A DNA stretch of 64,000 nucleotides from an uncultured Eisenbergiella sp. (lineage in GTDB: Bacteria > Bacillota > Clostridia > Lachnospirales > Lachnospiraceae), in contig CANQUI010000002.1 in NCBI GenBank assembly GCA_947626995.1, forward strand, positions 40,141 through 104,140, in the 5' to 3' direction. The translations under genes were made by a program, and so were the position numbers. The notes below the pieces were generated by a model that did no database searches, was not told where the DNA came from, and saw only the letters and a list, made by a program, of their open reading frames with translations. Below, in pieces: positions 16,474-25,205 of this stretch (position 1 is its first letter; each line of letters opens with the position of its first letter).

Positions 16474-18903
16474 TTGAAACGCAGCAGGAGAAGACGGCGT
16501 GACTACGGACTGGTGAGATACTATCCCATCAGTTACGGCAGGATCAATGACGTCAGGACAAGAAAGGGCAGGAAATCCCGGCGCGAGAGATCCTCCGCTT
16601 TTTTCGGCGCCTTTTTTGCAGCCATGGTCCTGTCGCTGATTGTAGCCATCGCAGCCATTTTATATATGGGAATGATCCGGCCGAAATTCGGCGACGGCGC
16701 CATCGAGATCAGTCTGGGAGACGGAGTGGTGGAGCTGACCTGGCCGGCTATGCGGGAAACGGACCGATGCCGGGTGTATTGTTATGAAGCGGCGCAGAAC
16801 CGTTATGTCTGGTACGGAGAATATGGGCAGGAAAAAATCGTGCTGCCGGATCCCGGAACGCAGGAAGAGCTGACGTATAAGCTCCAGGTCGTGCGGGAGA
16901 CGTCCTTTCTGGGATTCTCCCACGTTTTGCAGGGGGAAAAGAAAAAGCTTTCCCTGGACAAAGGCGTCGTGGCGCGGCCGGTGCTGACGGAGAGCGTCAA
17001 TGTCGGCCAGCGGATTTTTTCCGTACGCTGGCCGGTCAGGGCGGCAAACGAATACGAAGTATTTTTGACGGATCAAAACGAAGACTGGCAGCTTTACGAA
17101 ACAACGGTGGCAGGAGGCGTCGATCTGGATTTTATGCGGGACATGCAGGTGCCGCAGAGGGATCAGCCGATCCGGCTGGCGGTGCGGGCAAAGCGGGAAG
17201 GCGACGGGTATGTGATGTACAGCGCGCTGTCCGATCCCGCCTATATCGACCGCAGTAAGCTGATGGAAGGAAACCTCGGGATCACCTGGGCCAGGACGGA
17301 CGTCTGTCAGTATATTCTCCGGTGGGAGGCCGGAAAGGGCAGATATTACGAAATTCAGCAGTGGTCTCAAAAGACCGGAGAGTGGGAGACGAAGGAAACG
17401 CGCGACCGAAACAGCGGTCTGTCCTATGAAACCGGGCGGCTGCCCTCCGGGACGGAAGTGCGGTTTCGCATCGTCACCTATAACAACGAGACGGAGCGCT
17501 TAAGCGGCGCTTATGTGGACGATCCGACGGAGGTCAGTTTCCGCACGGAATATTCACCGCTTTACTGTACCATCTGGCCGCTGGTGGATCTGACCCTTCA
17601 GGAAAGCGCCCAGGGAGGGGCGGCCATGGGACAGGTGCCCGCCGGGACCCCGCTGTGCGTGCTGGGAGAAAGCGACGGACAGTTTCGTGTCCGTTACCGG
17701 GATCAGTACGGCTATCTCGACTCCCGGTACTGTATGATCAATCTGCCGGATTATATCGGAAATCTGTGCGCTTATGATATTACCAACAGCTACGCGTCCC
17801 TCTTCCGGGTGCACGGCTACGACATTCCCGGGATCACCGGCACGGTTGTCAAAGGATATGAAGGGATCTGTCTGGACGAAAAGGATTTCCTGGTGCCCTA
17901 TCTGTACCCGTGCACAAAGAAGCTGATCCAGGCGGCGGAGGCGGTGCGCGAGGACGGTTATTACCTGCGCATTTACGACGCGTTTCGACCCAACGAGGCG
18001 ACCCGGTATTTATACGACACCATGGAGCGCCTTATGGATCTGCCTTTGCCGGAACGATCGGAGACGGACTGGGCGGACGACGGAACAAGGGTTTGGAACG
18101 GGGAGCTTTACGGCGGACTGAAACCGGAGGCGCTTTCCCGTCTGGAAGCGATGTCGGCGGATCAGCTGCAGGTCATGGGGCTTTCCCAGAGCAGCGTCGC
18201 AGCTTTGGGCGGGCTTTCTCCGCAGGCGCTTTTGCAGATCAAAAATCTGTCGGAAGGGGCGCTTGCCGTTTTCGCTTCGCTGCCGGGCGAACAGCTTACG
18301 GCGGCGCAGGCCGATCCCAACACGGCGGCGCAGCTTGGGCTCGCGCAGCTTCTGGGCACGCTGTCTTTCGAGGAAATTTCTGTTTTACGGGGCCTGCCGG
18401 GGGGAGAGCTTACCGCATTTTGGCGATATCTGACGCAGAATATGCAAAGCTACGACAAGGAGATGACAAACGGGTCGTATCACCTGGGAAGCTTTCTGGC
18501 GGCGGAGACGTCGGCCCACAATCGGGGCATCGCGGTGGATCTGACGCTGGAACGGCTGGACGGAAAAGGCGCGGTGCAAATGCAGACCTCGATGCACGAT
18601 TTAAGCTGGAATTCCGCTCTGACGCAAAATAACGCCAACGCGGATCTGCTGGCGCAGTACATGAAGAACGCCGGCTTTCACGATCTGATTTCGGAGTGGT
18701 GGCATTTCCAGGACGACGAGACAAGAAACGAAATCGGCCTGAATTCCTATCTGACCCTGGGCGTAGAGGTGACAGGATGGAAAAAGGACGATCAGGGCTG
18801 GAAATACCGGCAGGCGGACGGCAGCTATTATCAGAACTGCACCGTTGAGATCGACGGCGCAAACTATACGTTTGATGAGAACGGATACGGGAGGGAAGAG
18901 TGA
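16474..18903 (+). CDS. Membrane-anchored VanX/M15D-type D-Ala-D-Ala peptidase, long form
   Basis: This 809-residue protein starts at a TTG 11 bases after a GGAGAG site. It has a very basic N-terminus, one membrane span (about residues 45-70), beta-sandwich repeats, an SH3-like domain (about 365-430), and a split M15D peptidase domain. The zinc and catalytic motifs are present: RIYDAFRPNEATRYLYDTM (near 498), SAHNRGIAVDLTL (near 680) and EWWHFQ (near 740). The C-terminus is a wall-binding repeat (GWKKDDQGWKYRQADGSY). About 120 extra residues, rich in L-S-x-E/Q helices, separate the first two motifs. The likely substrate is a D-Ala-containing peptide in the wall. It is paralogous to the gene at 22572. 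Confidence 0.87.
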   Translation: MKRSRRRRRDYGLVRYYPISYGRINDVRTRKGRKSRRERSSAFFGAFFAAMVLSLIVAIAAILYMGMIRPKFGDGAIEISLGDGVVELTWPAMRETDRCRVYCYEAAQNRYVWYGEYGQEKIVLPDPGTQEELTYKLQVVRETSFLGFSHVLQGEKKKLSLDKGVVARPVLTESVNVGQRIFSVRWPVRAANEYEVFLTDQNEDWQLYETTVAGGVDLDFMRDMQVPQRDQPIRLAVRAKREGDGYVMYSALSDPAYIDRSKLMEGNLGITWARTDVCQYILRWEAGKGRYYEIQQWSQKTGEWETKETRDRNSGLSYETGRLPSGTEVRFRIVTYNNETERLSGAYVDDPTEVSFRTEYSPLYCTIWPLVDLTLQESAQGGAAMGQVPAGTPLCVLGESDGQFRVRYRDQYGYLDSRYCMINLPDYIGNLCAYDITNSYASLFRVHGYDIPGITGTVVKGYEGICLDEKDFLVPYLYPCTKKLIQAAEAVREDGYYLRIYDAFRPNEATRYLYDTMERLMDLPLPERSETDWADDGTRVWNGELYGGLKPEALSRLEAMSADQLQVMGLSQSSVAALGGLSPQALLQIKNLSEGALAVFASLPGEQLTAAQADPNTAAQLGLAQLLGTLSFEEISVLRGLPGGELTAFWRYLTQNMQSYDKEMTNGSYHLGSFLAAETSAHNRGIAVDLTLERLDGKGAVQMQTSMHDLSWNSALTQNNANADLLAQYMKNAGFHDLISEWWHFQDDETRNEIGLNSYLTLGVEVTGWKKDDQGWKYRQADGSYYQNCTVEIDGANYTFDENGYGREE

Positions 18904-18904
18904 G

Positions 18905-19741
18905 ATGCAAAAAGGAACGTGGGGGATTTTCGCGGCGGTTTTTCTGCTTTTGGGATGCGGGATGACAGCGCGGGCCCAAGAGGCAGGCGTTTATGGTTTC
19001 CTGCAGACTCCGGACGGCGTGATGTGGCAAAATGCCGACGGCAGCCTGGCGAAGGATTGCTGGGTCGGCGTGGGGGAGAAAATCTGGCATTTGGATTCAA
19101 ACGGATATGTACAGGTGGGTCTGACCGAAGCGGACGGGGACTTTTATTATCTGACGCCGGAAGGAATCCTGACGACGGGATGGCTTACAATCGGAGACGG
19201 GATCTATTTTTTTGACGCGGACGGAAAGATGGCAAAAAATACACAGATCGAGGGATTTGTGATCGGGCCGGACGGCCGGGTATCCGGCGTGTCTGCGCTG
19301 GCGCAGCTGGTCAGCCGCACTGTGGCCTCCGTCACCACGCCGGAGATGACCGGGGCGCAGAAGCTGAGAGCCTGTTATGAGTATGTGCTGGATTTTACCA
19401 GCTATCAAAGAAGCTATGAGACGCCGTCGGGAGACTGGGTGGGGCCCTATGCGGCCGAACTACTCACCACGGGAAAGGGAAACTGTTATCGGTATGCGGC
19501 GGCGTTTGCCTGTCTGGCAAAGGGGATCGGATATGAAGCGCGGGTGGCCACCGGGCAGATCAAGGCGGCGAGAGGCGGCGTGACGCCCCACGGCTGGACG
19601 GAGGTGAAGATAGACGGGGAATGGTATCTTTTTGACCCGGATATGGAAGACGCCAAGAAGTGGGATTTTTACAAAAAGACGTACGACGGTTACCCGGTAA
19701 AGCCGCTGGAAAAACAGGCGGAATGGGCAGTCGTTTTTTAA
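18905..19741 (+). CDS. Secreted wall-binding transglutaminase-like protein, second copy
   Basis: This 278-residue paralogue of the gene at 11101 has a signal peptide (residues 1-24, with LLLGCGMTARA), wall-binding repeats (MWQNADGSLAKDCWVG, WHLDSNGYVQVGL, IYFFDADGKM) and a transglutaminase-like domain. The triad residues are in GKGNCYRYA (about 193), TPHGW and YLFDPD. The start is the ATG at 18905, directly after the VanX-like stop, with GGGAGGGAAG upstream; the ORF-track start at 18845 lies inside the preceding gene. The first repeat also resembles the C-terminal repeat of the neighbouring peptidase, so both may bind the same wall polymer. Confidence 0.85.
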   Translation: MQKGTWGIFAAVFLLLGCGMTARAQEAGVYGFLQTPDGVMWQNADGSLAKDCWVGVGEKIWHLDSNGYVQVGLTEADGDFYYLTPEGILTTGWLTIGDGIYFFDADGKMAKNTQIEGFVIGPDGRVSGVSALAQLVSRTVASVTTPEMTGAQKLRACYEYVLDFTSYQRSYETPSGDWVGPYAAELLTTGKGNCYRYAAAFACLAKGIGYEARVATGQIKAARGGVTPHGWTEVKIDGEWYLFDPDMEDAKKWDFYKKTYDGYPVKPLEKQAEWAVVF

Positions 19742-19756
19742 AGGAGCGGGGAAAAT

Positions 19757-21151
19757 ATGGCCTTTAGTTCAATGCCTTTTTTATGCGTTTTTTTGCCGGT
19801 GGTTTTTTTGCTGTATTGTCTGATGCCGAATTTGCGGGCCAAAAACGCTCTTTTGACGGTGGTAAGCCTTTTGTTTTACGCCTACGGGGAGCCGGTCTAT
19901 GTGTTTTTGATGCTGGCCTGCGTCCTGTTCAATTATCTGGCGGCGCGCTCTTTTTTGGGAAAATCGGAGCGATGCAAAAAGGGGATCCTGGCGGCGGCGG
20001 TGGCGCTGAATCTGTCCATGCTGGCCGTATACAAATACGCGGGCATGTTCGTGGAGACATTTTGCGCCCTGACGGGGCTTTTGGTCCCTGTCCCGGCCAT
20101 CCGGCTGCCCATCGGCATCTCTTTTTTCACCTTTCAGGCCCTTTCCTATGTGGTGGACGTGTACCGGGGGAAGGTGACCGTGGAAAAACGGTTCTGGAAG
20201 GTGCTTTTGTACATTTCCTTTTTTCCCCAGCTCATCGCCGGGCCCATCGTCAAGTATGCCGATGTGGAAAAACAGATCGATCAGCGGTCCGTTACGCCAA
20301 AGGACGCGGCGTACGGACTGCGGCGTTTTATCGTCGGCCTGTCCAAAAAGGTGCTGCTTTCCAATACCATGGGGGCCGTGGCGGATTATGTGTTTGCCCT
20401 GCCGCCGCAGGAGATCGGCATGGTCACCGCCTGGACGGGAGCGGTGGCCTATCTGTTCCAGATCTATTTTGATTTCGGCGGCTACAGCGATATGGCCATC
20501 GGCCTGGGCCGGATGTTCGGGTTTCATTTCCGGGAGAATTTCCGGTACCCCTATATCGCGGCCAGTATGCAGGATTTCTGGAGGCGGTGGCATATTTCCC
20601 TGACGGACTGGTTCCGGGAGTATCTCTATATTCCGCTGGGAGGAAACCGGAAGGGAAAAAACCGGACGTGGATCAACAGACTGATCGTCTTTTTTTGCAC
20701 GGGGCTGTGGCACGGCGCCAACTGGACCTTCGTTCTCTGGGGCTTATTTCACGGTCTGTTTCTGACGCTGGAAACGATTTTTCCCAAACGGCCCCAAAAA
20801 GGAAAATGGGTGGGCCATCTTTATGTGCTGCTGGTGGTGTGCGTCGGCTTTGTGCTGTTTCGCGCCGACAACATGGGACAGGCATGGGGGATGCTGACGG
20901 CGATGTTTGCGGGAGCCGGCTGGACAAAGCAGGTGGCGGTATCCACCGCCCCCATTTTTCACAGACTGTTTTTTGTGACGCTGGCAGCCTGTCTGGTATG
21001 CGCGACGCCGCTGGCCCAAAGAATTACGCAGCGATGGAAAAGCCGGTTTCGGGAACCGGCGCTGTATGCGGCCTCCCTGGCGCTTCTTGCCTTGTGTCTT
21101 TTGAGTCTGTCGGGGGGAACCTACAATCCGTTTATTTATTTTAGATTCTGA
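19757..21151 (+). CDS. MBOAT-family O-acyltransferase (AlgI/DltB-like)
   Basis: This 464-residue polytopic protein carries the MBOAT core: RLPIGISFFTFQALSYVVDVYRG near residue 115, FGGYSDMAIGLGRMFGF and FRYPYIAASMQDFWRRWHISLTDWFREYLYIPLGG. The catalytic His is in LWHGANWTFVLWGLFHG (about 319). Such enzymes pass acyl groups across the membrane to extracellular polymers. The next gene encodes a DHHW/AlgX-like partner, as in alginate acetylation systems. In this operon the acceptor is likely a wall polysaccharide or teichoic-type polymer. The ribosome site AAAGGAGCGGGG precedes the ATG. The acceptor itself is not shown by sequence. Confidence 0.92.
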   Translation: MAFSSMPFLCVFLPVVFLLYCLMPNLRAKNALLTVVSLLFYAYGEPVYVFLMLACVLFNYLAARSFLGKSERCKKGILAAAVALNLSMLAVYKYAGMFVETFCALTGLLVPVPAIRLPIGISFFTFQALSYVVDVYRGKVTVEKRFWKVLLYISFFPQLIAGPIVKYADVEKQIDQRSVTPKDAAYGLRRFIVGLSKKVLLSNTMGAVADYVFALPPQEIGMVTAWTGAVAYLFQIYFDFGGYSDMAIGLGRMFGFHFRENFRYPYIAASMQDFWRRWHISLTDWFREYLYIPLGGNRKGKNRTWINRLIVFFCTGLWHGANWTFVLWGLFHGLFLTLETIFPKRPQKGKWVGHLYVLLVVCVGFVLFRADNMGQAWGMLTAMFAGAGWTKQVAVSTAPIFHRLFFVTLAACLVCATPLAQRITQRWKSRFREPALYAASLALLALCLLSLSGGTYNPFIYFRF

Positions 21152-21162
21152 GGGGCGAAAAA

Positions 21163-22575
21163 ATGAAAAAAAAGGCGTATCTGCTGTATTGCACACTGGT
21201 TTTGCTGGCCTGCCTGATCCCGTTTTTGGGGATGGCGGTGCGGCCCACGATGCAGACCACGGAAAATACCACATTGGCGGCATGGCCGAAACTGAGGACG
21301 GATGCCGGGCTCAACCTTTCCTTTTTACAGGAGGCAGGGGCGTATTTTACCGACCATTTTGCGTTCCGGCAGGAGCTGGTGGCCGCAAACGCCAGGATCC
21401 GGGGGGATTTGTTTGCCGTTTCGGCGTCGGACAGCGTGATTGTGGGGAAAAACGGATGGCTGTATTACGAGGCCACGCTGGACGATTTTCAGCATAACCA
21501 CGCCCTGTCTGACCGGATGCTGTTTAATATCGCCCATAATCTTTCTCTGATGCAGGAATACGCCGAAAGCCTGGGAGAGACCTTTGTATTTGCGGTGGCG
21601 CCCAATAAGAATACCCTTTACGGCGAAAATATGCCGGACCGGTACCGGTATCAGGTGGAGGAAAAAAGCGACCTGCAGCGGCTTTCTGCCTGGCTGGAGC
21701 GAGAGGGCGTTTCTTACGTGGATCTGTACGGACTGTTTCGCGACCGGCAGGAGGTGCTGTATTACGCCCGGGATTCCCACTGGAATCAAAAGGGGGCTAC
21801 GCTGGTTTATCAGGCGCTGCTGGACGCCTGTGGGGTGGAACATGAAACCTACGACAGCCTTCCGTATGTGACCGCGAAAGATTATTACGGGGATCTGAAC
21901 CGGATGCTGTATTCTGTAGGGGCGCGGCCGGAGGAGGAGATCCGTTATCAGAAGGAGTTCACCTATTCCTACGTCACGGGCGACGACGTGGAGGATACCT
22001 ATATTCAGACCTTCTGCGACCAGGGCAAAAAGAATCTGCTGATGTATCGGGATTCGTTCGGGAATTCCCTGCTGCCGTATTTTGCCCAGACCTTTTATAA
22101 CGCCACTTTTTCCAAGCAGGTGCCCTATCCGATGACAGATCTGGTCACCGCGCGTCCGGACGTGGTGATTTTGGAGAAGGTGGAGCGGCATCTGCCCACG
22201 CTGGGAACCGTGGCGCCCCTGATGAGCGGGCCCCGGCGCCGGCCTGGGACAAAACAGGAACGGGCAGAGGGCGATACCTGTCTGACGGTAAGAAAGTCGG
22301 GAAGCTACTGGGCGTTTGAAGGAATTGCGGACGAACGTCTGATGGAGACGGACGGAACAATCCGAATCGAAGTAAACGACGGCAGCCAAACGGCGGTTTA
22401 CGAGGCGTTTTGCGTGCAAAGGACCAGCGGGGAAAAGGTCAGCGATTACGGGTTTGTGCTGTACCTGTCGGAAATTTTGCTGGAAGGAGAGCAGTTTGAC
22501 GTGAAGGTTTTGACGCAAAACGGAGAAAAAGAGCGGATCCTGTGGGAAGGACAGCCGGAAAGGGTGCAGGAATGA
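21163..22575 (+). CDS. DHHW-family protein (AlgX/AlgJ-like SGNH fold)
   Basis: This 470-residue protein has one N-terminal membrane span and an extracytoplasmic SGNH-like domain. YFTDHFAFRQEL (about residue 62) is the DHHW-family entry motif, RDSHWNQKGATL (about 205) matches the acidic-His pair, and MYRDSFGNSLLPYF (about 296) matches the serine segment of AlgJ/AlgX. These proteins finish O-acetyl transfer started by an MBOAT protein, which is encoded 12 nt upstream. The C-terminal 120 residues look like a small added beta domain. It overlaps the next gene by four bases (ATGA), so it is coupled to the second VanX-like peptidase. Confidence 0.87.
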   Translation: MKKKAYLLYCTLVLLACLIPFLGMAVRPTMQTTENTTLAAWPKLRTDAGLNLSFLQEAGAYFTDHFAFRQELVAANARIRGDLFAVSASDSVIVGKNGWLYYEATLDDFQHNHALSDRMLFNIAHNLSLMQEYAESLGETFVFAVAPNKNTLYGENMPDRYRYQVEEKSDLQRLSAWLEREGVSYVDLYGLFRDRQEVLYYARDSHWNQKGATLVYQALLDACGVEHETYDSLPYVTAKDYYGDLNRMLYSVGARPEEEIRYQKEFTYSYVTGDDVEDTYIQTFCDQGKKNLLMYRDSFGNSLLPYFAQTFYNATFSKQVPYPMTDLVTARPDVVILEKVERHLPTLGTVAPLMSGPRRRPGTKQERAEGDTCLTVRKSGSYWAFEGIADERLMETDGTIRIEVNDGSQTAVYEAFCVQRTSGEKVSDYGFVLYLSEILLEGEQFDVKVLTQNGEKERILWEGQPERVQE

Positions 22576-24524
22576 AAAAACTGATGGGATTTTTTGGCAG
22601 GACGCTCGTTACCCTTCTGGGGATCATTCTGCTTTTTGCCGTCGCGTTTGGCGCAGGTCTGCTGCTGCAGCCCAGAGGGCCCAAACCCGTCATTCCGGAA
22701 GGGATGCTGCAGGTCACTTTGCAGGACGGGCAGCTTTTGATCGGCTGGCCCGACCGGCTGGAAATTGCCCGGTGCCGGATCGAATACAGCGCCGACGGGA
22801 AGGAATATACGCAGCTGGGCGTTTTTTCCAATCACAGCGTGATCCTGCAGGAAACGCAAGAGAATACCCCGGTCTATCTGAAGCTGCGGCCGATCCGGGA
22901 GACGGTCAACTGGCTGGGTGTTTCGTGTGAAAAGCAGGGGGATCTTTCCGATATCCGAATCGAGCCCGCTGTTTTGGACGCGCCCGATCTGCAAAGCGAT
23001 GTGGACAGCGAGGATAAAAGAATTTTCTTCTCCTGTAACGCAAAGGAAGGAAGCGGATTTGAAATTTCCATCCAGAATGATCAGGGACAGTGGCAGAGTG
23101 TGGCGGAGACGGACAGCGCGCTGATCTGTCTGGGCGCGGGGCAGGATTTTGACGTTTTGCGCGGCCGGGATACGATCCTGTTTACGGGGCGCAGTTTTGT
23201 CCGAAAGGGGGGATACACCGCCTACAGTCCGTACGCAAAACCGGTGGAGATTGCGCACAGCGACCTGTTCGGCGATCAGTGGGGGATCACCTACGAAAGC
23301 CTTTCCGACCGCCGGTACGCCCTGCAGTGGGAGCCGGTTCCGGGCAAATACGGGGAGGTGCAGCAATGGTCTGCAAAGGAGGAGGACTGGGTGACAAAGG
23401 CGGTGCTCTCCCAGTCTGTCACCCGCTATGAGACCGGGACGCTGCCCTCGGGCACCCAGGTGAAATTCCGGGTGGTCAGCTATGATAACAGCGATCAGCG
23501 GCGGGAAGGGGTATACGCCCAGGCGCCGTATGAACTGACGTTTCGGACAGAGGTTTCCCCGCTATATTGCACCGTGTGGCCCCTCAATGAGCAGACGCTG
23601 TGGAAAAACGCGGACGGCACGGCGGCGCTGGCCAAGATCCCGGCGGGAGAGACGCTGTGCGTGCTGGGGGAGGAAGAAAACTGTTTTGAAGTCCGGTATC
23701 GGGATCAAATCGGGTATGTGGATCAAAGATACTGCATGATCGACCTGCGGGAATATCTGGGGGATCTTTGCGAGTATGAGATCCGAAACGGCGACGAGTC
23801 CCTCTTTCGCGTTCACGGCTACGAGATTCCGCAGATCTCCGGAACAAGGATCCGGGGATATGAGCATACAACGCTGTGCGACGGCGAATACCTGGTGCCC
23901 CTTTTGTATCCCACCGCCAGGATTTTGCTGCAGGCCGCCAACGCGGTCCGGCGGGACGGCTACCGTCTCCGGATCTACGACGCGTTCCGCCCCAATGAGG
24001 CCACCCGCTATCTGTACGATACCATGAGCGCCCTGATGGGGAAAAAGGCCGAAGGATCCGAACAGACCTACGCGGCGATTATGACGGGCAACCGCTATGG
24101 TCTGTCCTCCTTTCTGGCGCAGACCGTATCGGCCCATAACAGGGGGATCGCGCTGGATCTGACGTTGGTGGAGGAAGAAACCGGGACAGAACTTTCCATG
24201 CAGACCTCCATGCACGATCTGAGCTGGTATTCCTCCACGGCAGATAACAATGAAAACGCAAATCTGCTGGCCCGGTATATGTCTCTGGCCGGATTTAACG
24301 GCCTGGTCTCCGAATGGTGGCATTTCCAGGACGACGAGATCCGGGAGGAGCTGCAATTGAATGTCTACTTAAAGGAAGGCGTTACCCCAAAGGGCTGGAA
24401 AAAGGACGACGTCGGCTGGAAATATCGGCGGGAGGACGGAAGCTTTTGCCGGAGCATGATGCTGGAAATCGACGGCAAACAGCGGACCTTCGATGAAAAC
24501 GGATACTGTCTGAACGATTTTTAA
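22572..24524 (+). CDS. Membrane-anchored VanX/M15D-type peptidase, short form
   Basis: This 650-residue protein is paralogous along its length to the gene at 16474: a membrane span (residues 5-27), beta-sandwich repeats, an SH3-like domain and the M15D motifs RIYDAFRPNEATRYLYDTM (about 467), SAHNRGIALDLTL (about 520) and EWWHFQ (about 580), ending in a wall-binding repeat. It lacks the roughly 120-residue helical insertion of the other copy, so it shows the ancestral spacing. The start is the ATG at 22572, which overlaps the DHHW gene stop; the ORF-track start at 22542 lies inside that gene. It is the last gene of the operon before the terminator. Confidence 0.87.
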   Translation: MKKLMGFFGRTLVTLLGIILLFAVAFGAGLLLQPRGPKPVIPEGMLQVTLQDGQLLIGWPDRLEIARCRIEYSADGKEYTQLGVFSNHSVILQETQENTPVYLKLRPIRETVNWLGVSCEKQGDLSDIRIEPAVLDAPDLQSDVDSEDKRIFFSCNAKEGSGFEISIQNDQGQWQSVAETDSALICLGAGQDFDVLRGRDTILFTGRSFVRKGGYTAYSPYAKPVEIAHSDLFGDQWGITYESLSDRRYALQWEPVPGKYGEVQQWSAKEEDWVTKAVLSQSVTRYETGTLPSGTQVKFRVVSYDNSDQRREGVYAQAPYELTFRTEVSPLYCTVWPLNEQTLWKNADGTAALAKIPAGETLCVLGEEENCFEVRYRDQIGYVDQRYCMIDLREYLGDLCEYEIRNGDESLFRVHGYEIPQISGTRIRGYEHTTLCDGEYLVPLLYPTARILLQAANAVRRDGYRLRIYDAFRPNEATRYLYDTMSALMGKKAEGSEQTYAAIMTGNRYGLSSFLAQTVSAHNRGIALDLTLVEEETGTELSMQTSMHDLSWYSSTADNNENANLLARYMSLAGFNGLVSEWWHFQDDEIREELQLNVYLKEGVTPKGWKKDDVGWKYRREDGSFCRSMMLEIDGKQRTFDENGYCLNDF

Positions 24525-24576
24525 AGCGCAAAAAAGCGCGGCGGCCCTTTGGGCCGTTCTTTTCAAAGCCGCATGA

Positions 24577-24606
24577 CGGGGCGTTCCCAAACGGGACGCC
24601 CTTTTT
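24577..24606 (+). terminator. Terminator of the wall operon
   Basis: GGGGCGTTCCC and GGGACGCCC form a stem with a short AAAC loop, followed by TTTTT. Confidence 0.85.
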
Positions 24607-24645
24607 GGCATGCCCTCGATTGCTGTCGAAAACGGTATAAATTTG

Positions 24646-24674
24646 TTGACAAGGATTATAAGGAAAATTAAAAT
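24646..24674 (+). promoter_or_regulatory. Promoter of the zinc-ribbon operon
   Basis: TTGACA (24646-24651) and TAAAAT (24669-24674) are separated by exactly 17 bp. An AAGGAGG sequence lies shortly downstream. Confidence 0.85.
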
Positions 24675-24742
24675 GAAAATAGAAAAATCAAAGAAGGAGG
24701 GTTTTGTCACTTTTTGATAAAAGGACAAAAGGGACAACAGAC

Positions 24743-25180
24743 ATGGCAAACGATACGTTTCAGAAGTTTAAATCCTCTGTGAACCGCGGGATCACCACCA
24801 TCAGCGTAAAGACCTCGTCATCGCTGGAAAAAACAAAGATCCGGACGCATATCGATTCTTTGGAAAGCGAGATCGGCAAGCTGTATCAGAGCGTGGGAGA
24901 GAACGCGTTTTTGATCTGGCAGCAAAACGGGGATTACGGAGCGCTGGACGAGCAGTGCAAACTGCTCCAGGCAAAGAAAGAGGAGGTTTCCCGTCTGACG
25001 CAGGAGCTGTCCTCGATTGACGAGAGAGACAATCAGATTCTGGGGAATACGAGACAGGACGCCGCGCCCGCGCCTGCGCCCGCCCCCGCGCCGCAGCCTC
25101 GGATAGTTTGCCCCAACTGCGGCGCACAGTATGAAACCGCTGTGAATTTCTGCCGGAAGTGCGGCAGTAAAATGCAGTAA
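24743..25180 (+). CDS. Coiled-coil protein with C-terminal zinc ribbon
   Basis: This soluble protein of about 145 residues is helical and coiled-coil-like to residue 105 (SSLEKTKIRTHIDSLESEIGKLYQSVGE, then QCKLLQAKKEEVSRLTQELSSI). A (AP)n linker follows, then a zinc ribbon (CPNCGAQYETAVNFCRKCG). There is no membrane span. The ORF track starts at a TTG (24704), only three bases after a strong AGGAGG; that spacing is short, so I prefer the ATG at 24743 with AAAGGGA upstream, but either is possible. It is the first gene of an operon whose other members also carry such ribbons, so the ribbons may share a partner. Confidence 0.8.
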   Translation: MANDTFQKFKSSVNRGITTISVKTSSSLEKTKIRTHIDSLESEIGKLYQSVGENAFLIWQQNGDYGALDEQCKLLQAKKEEVSRLTQELSSIDERDNQILGNTRQDAAPAPAPAPAPQPRIVCPNCGAQYETAVNFCRKCGSKMQ

Positions 25181-25205
25181 AGAGAAAACGAGGGAGGAAA
25201 GAAGC

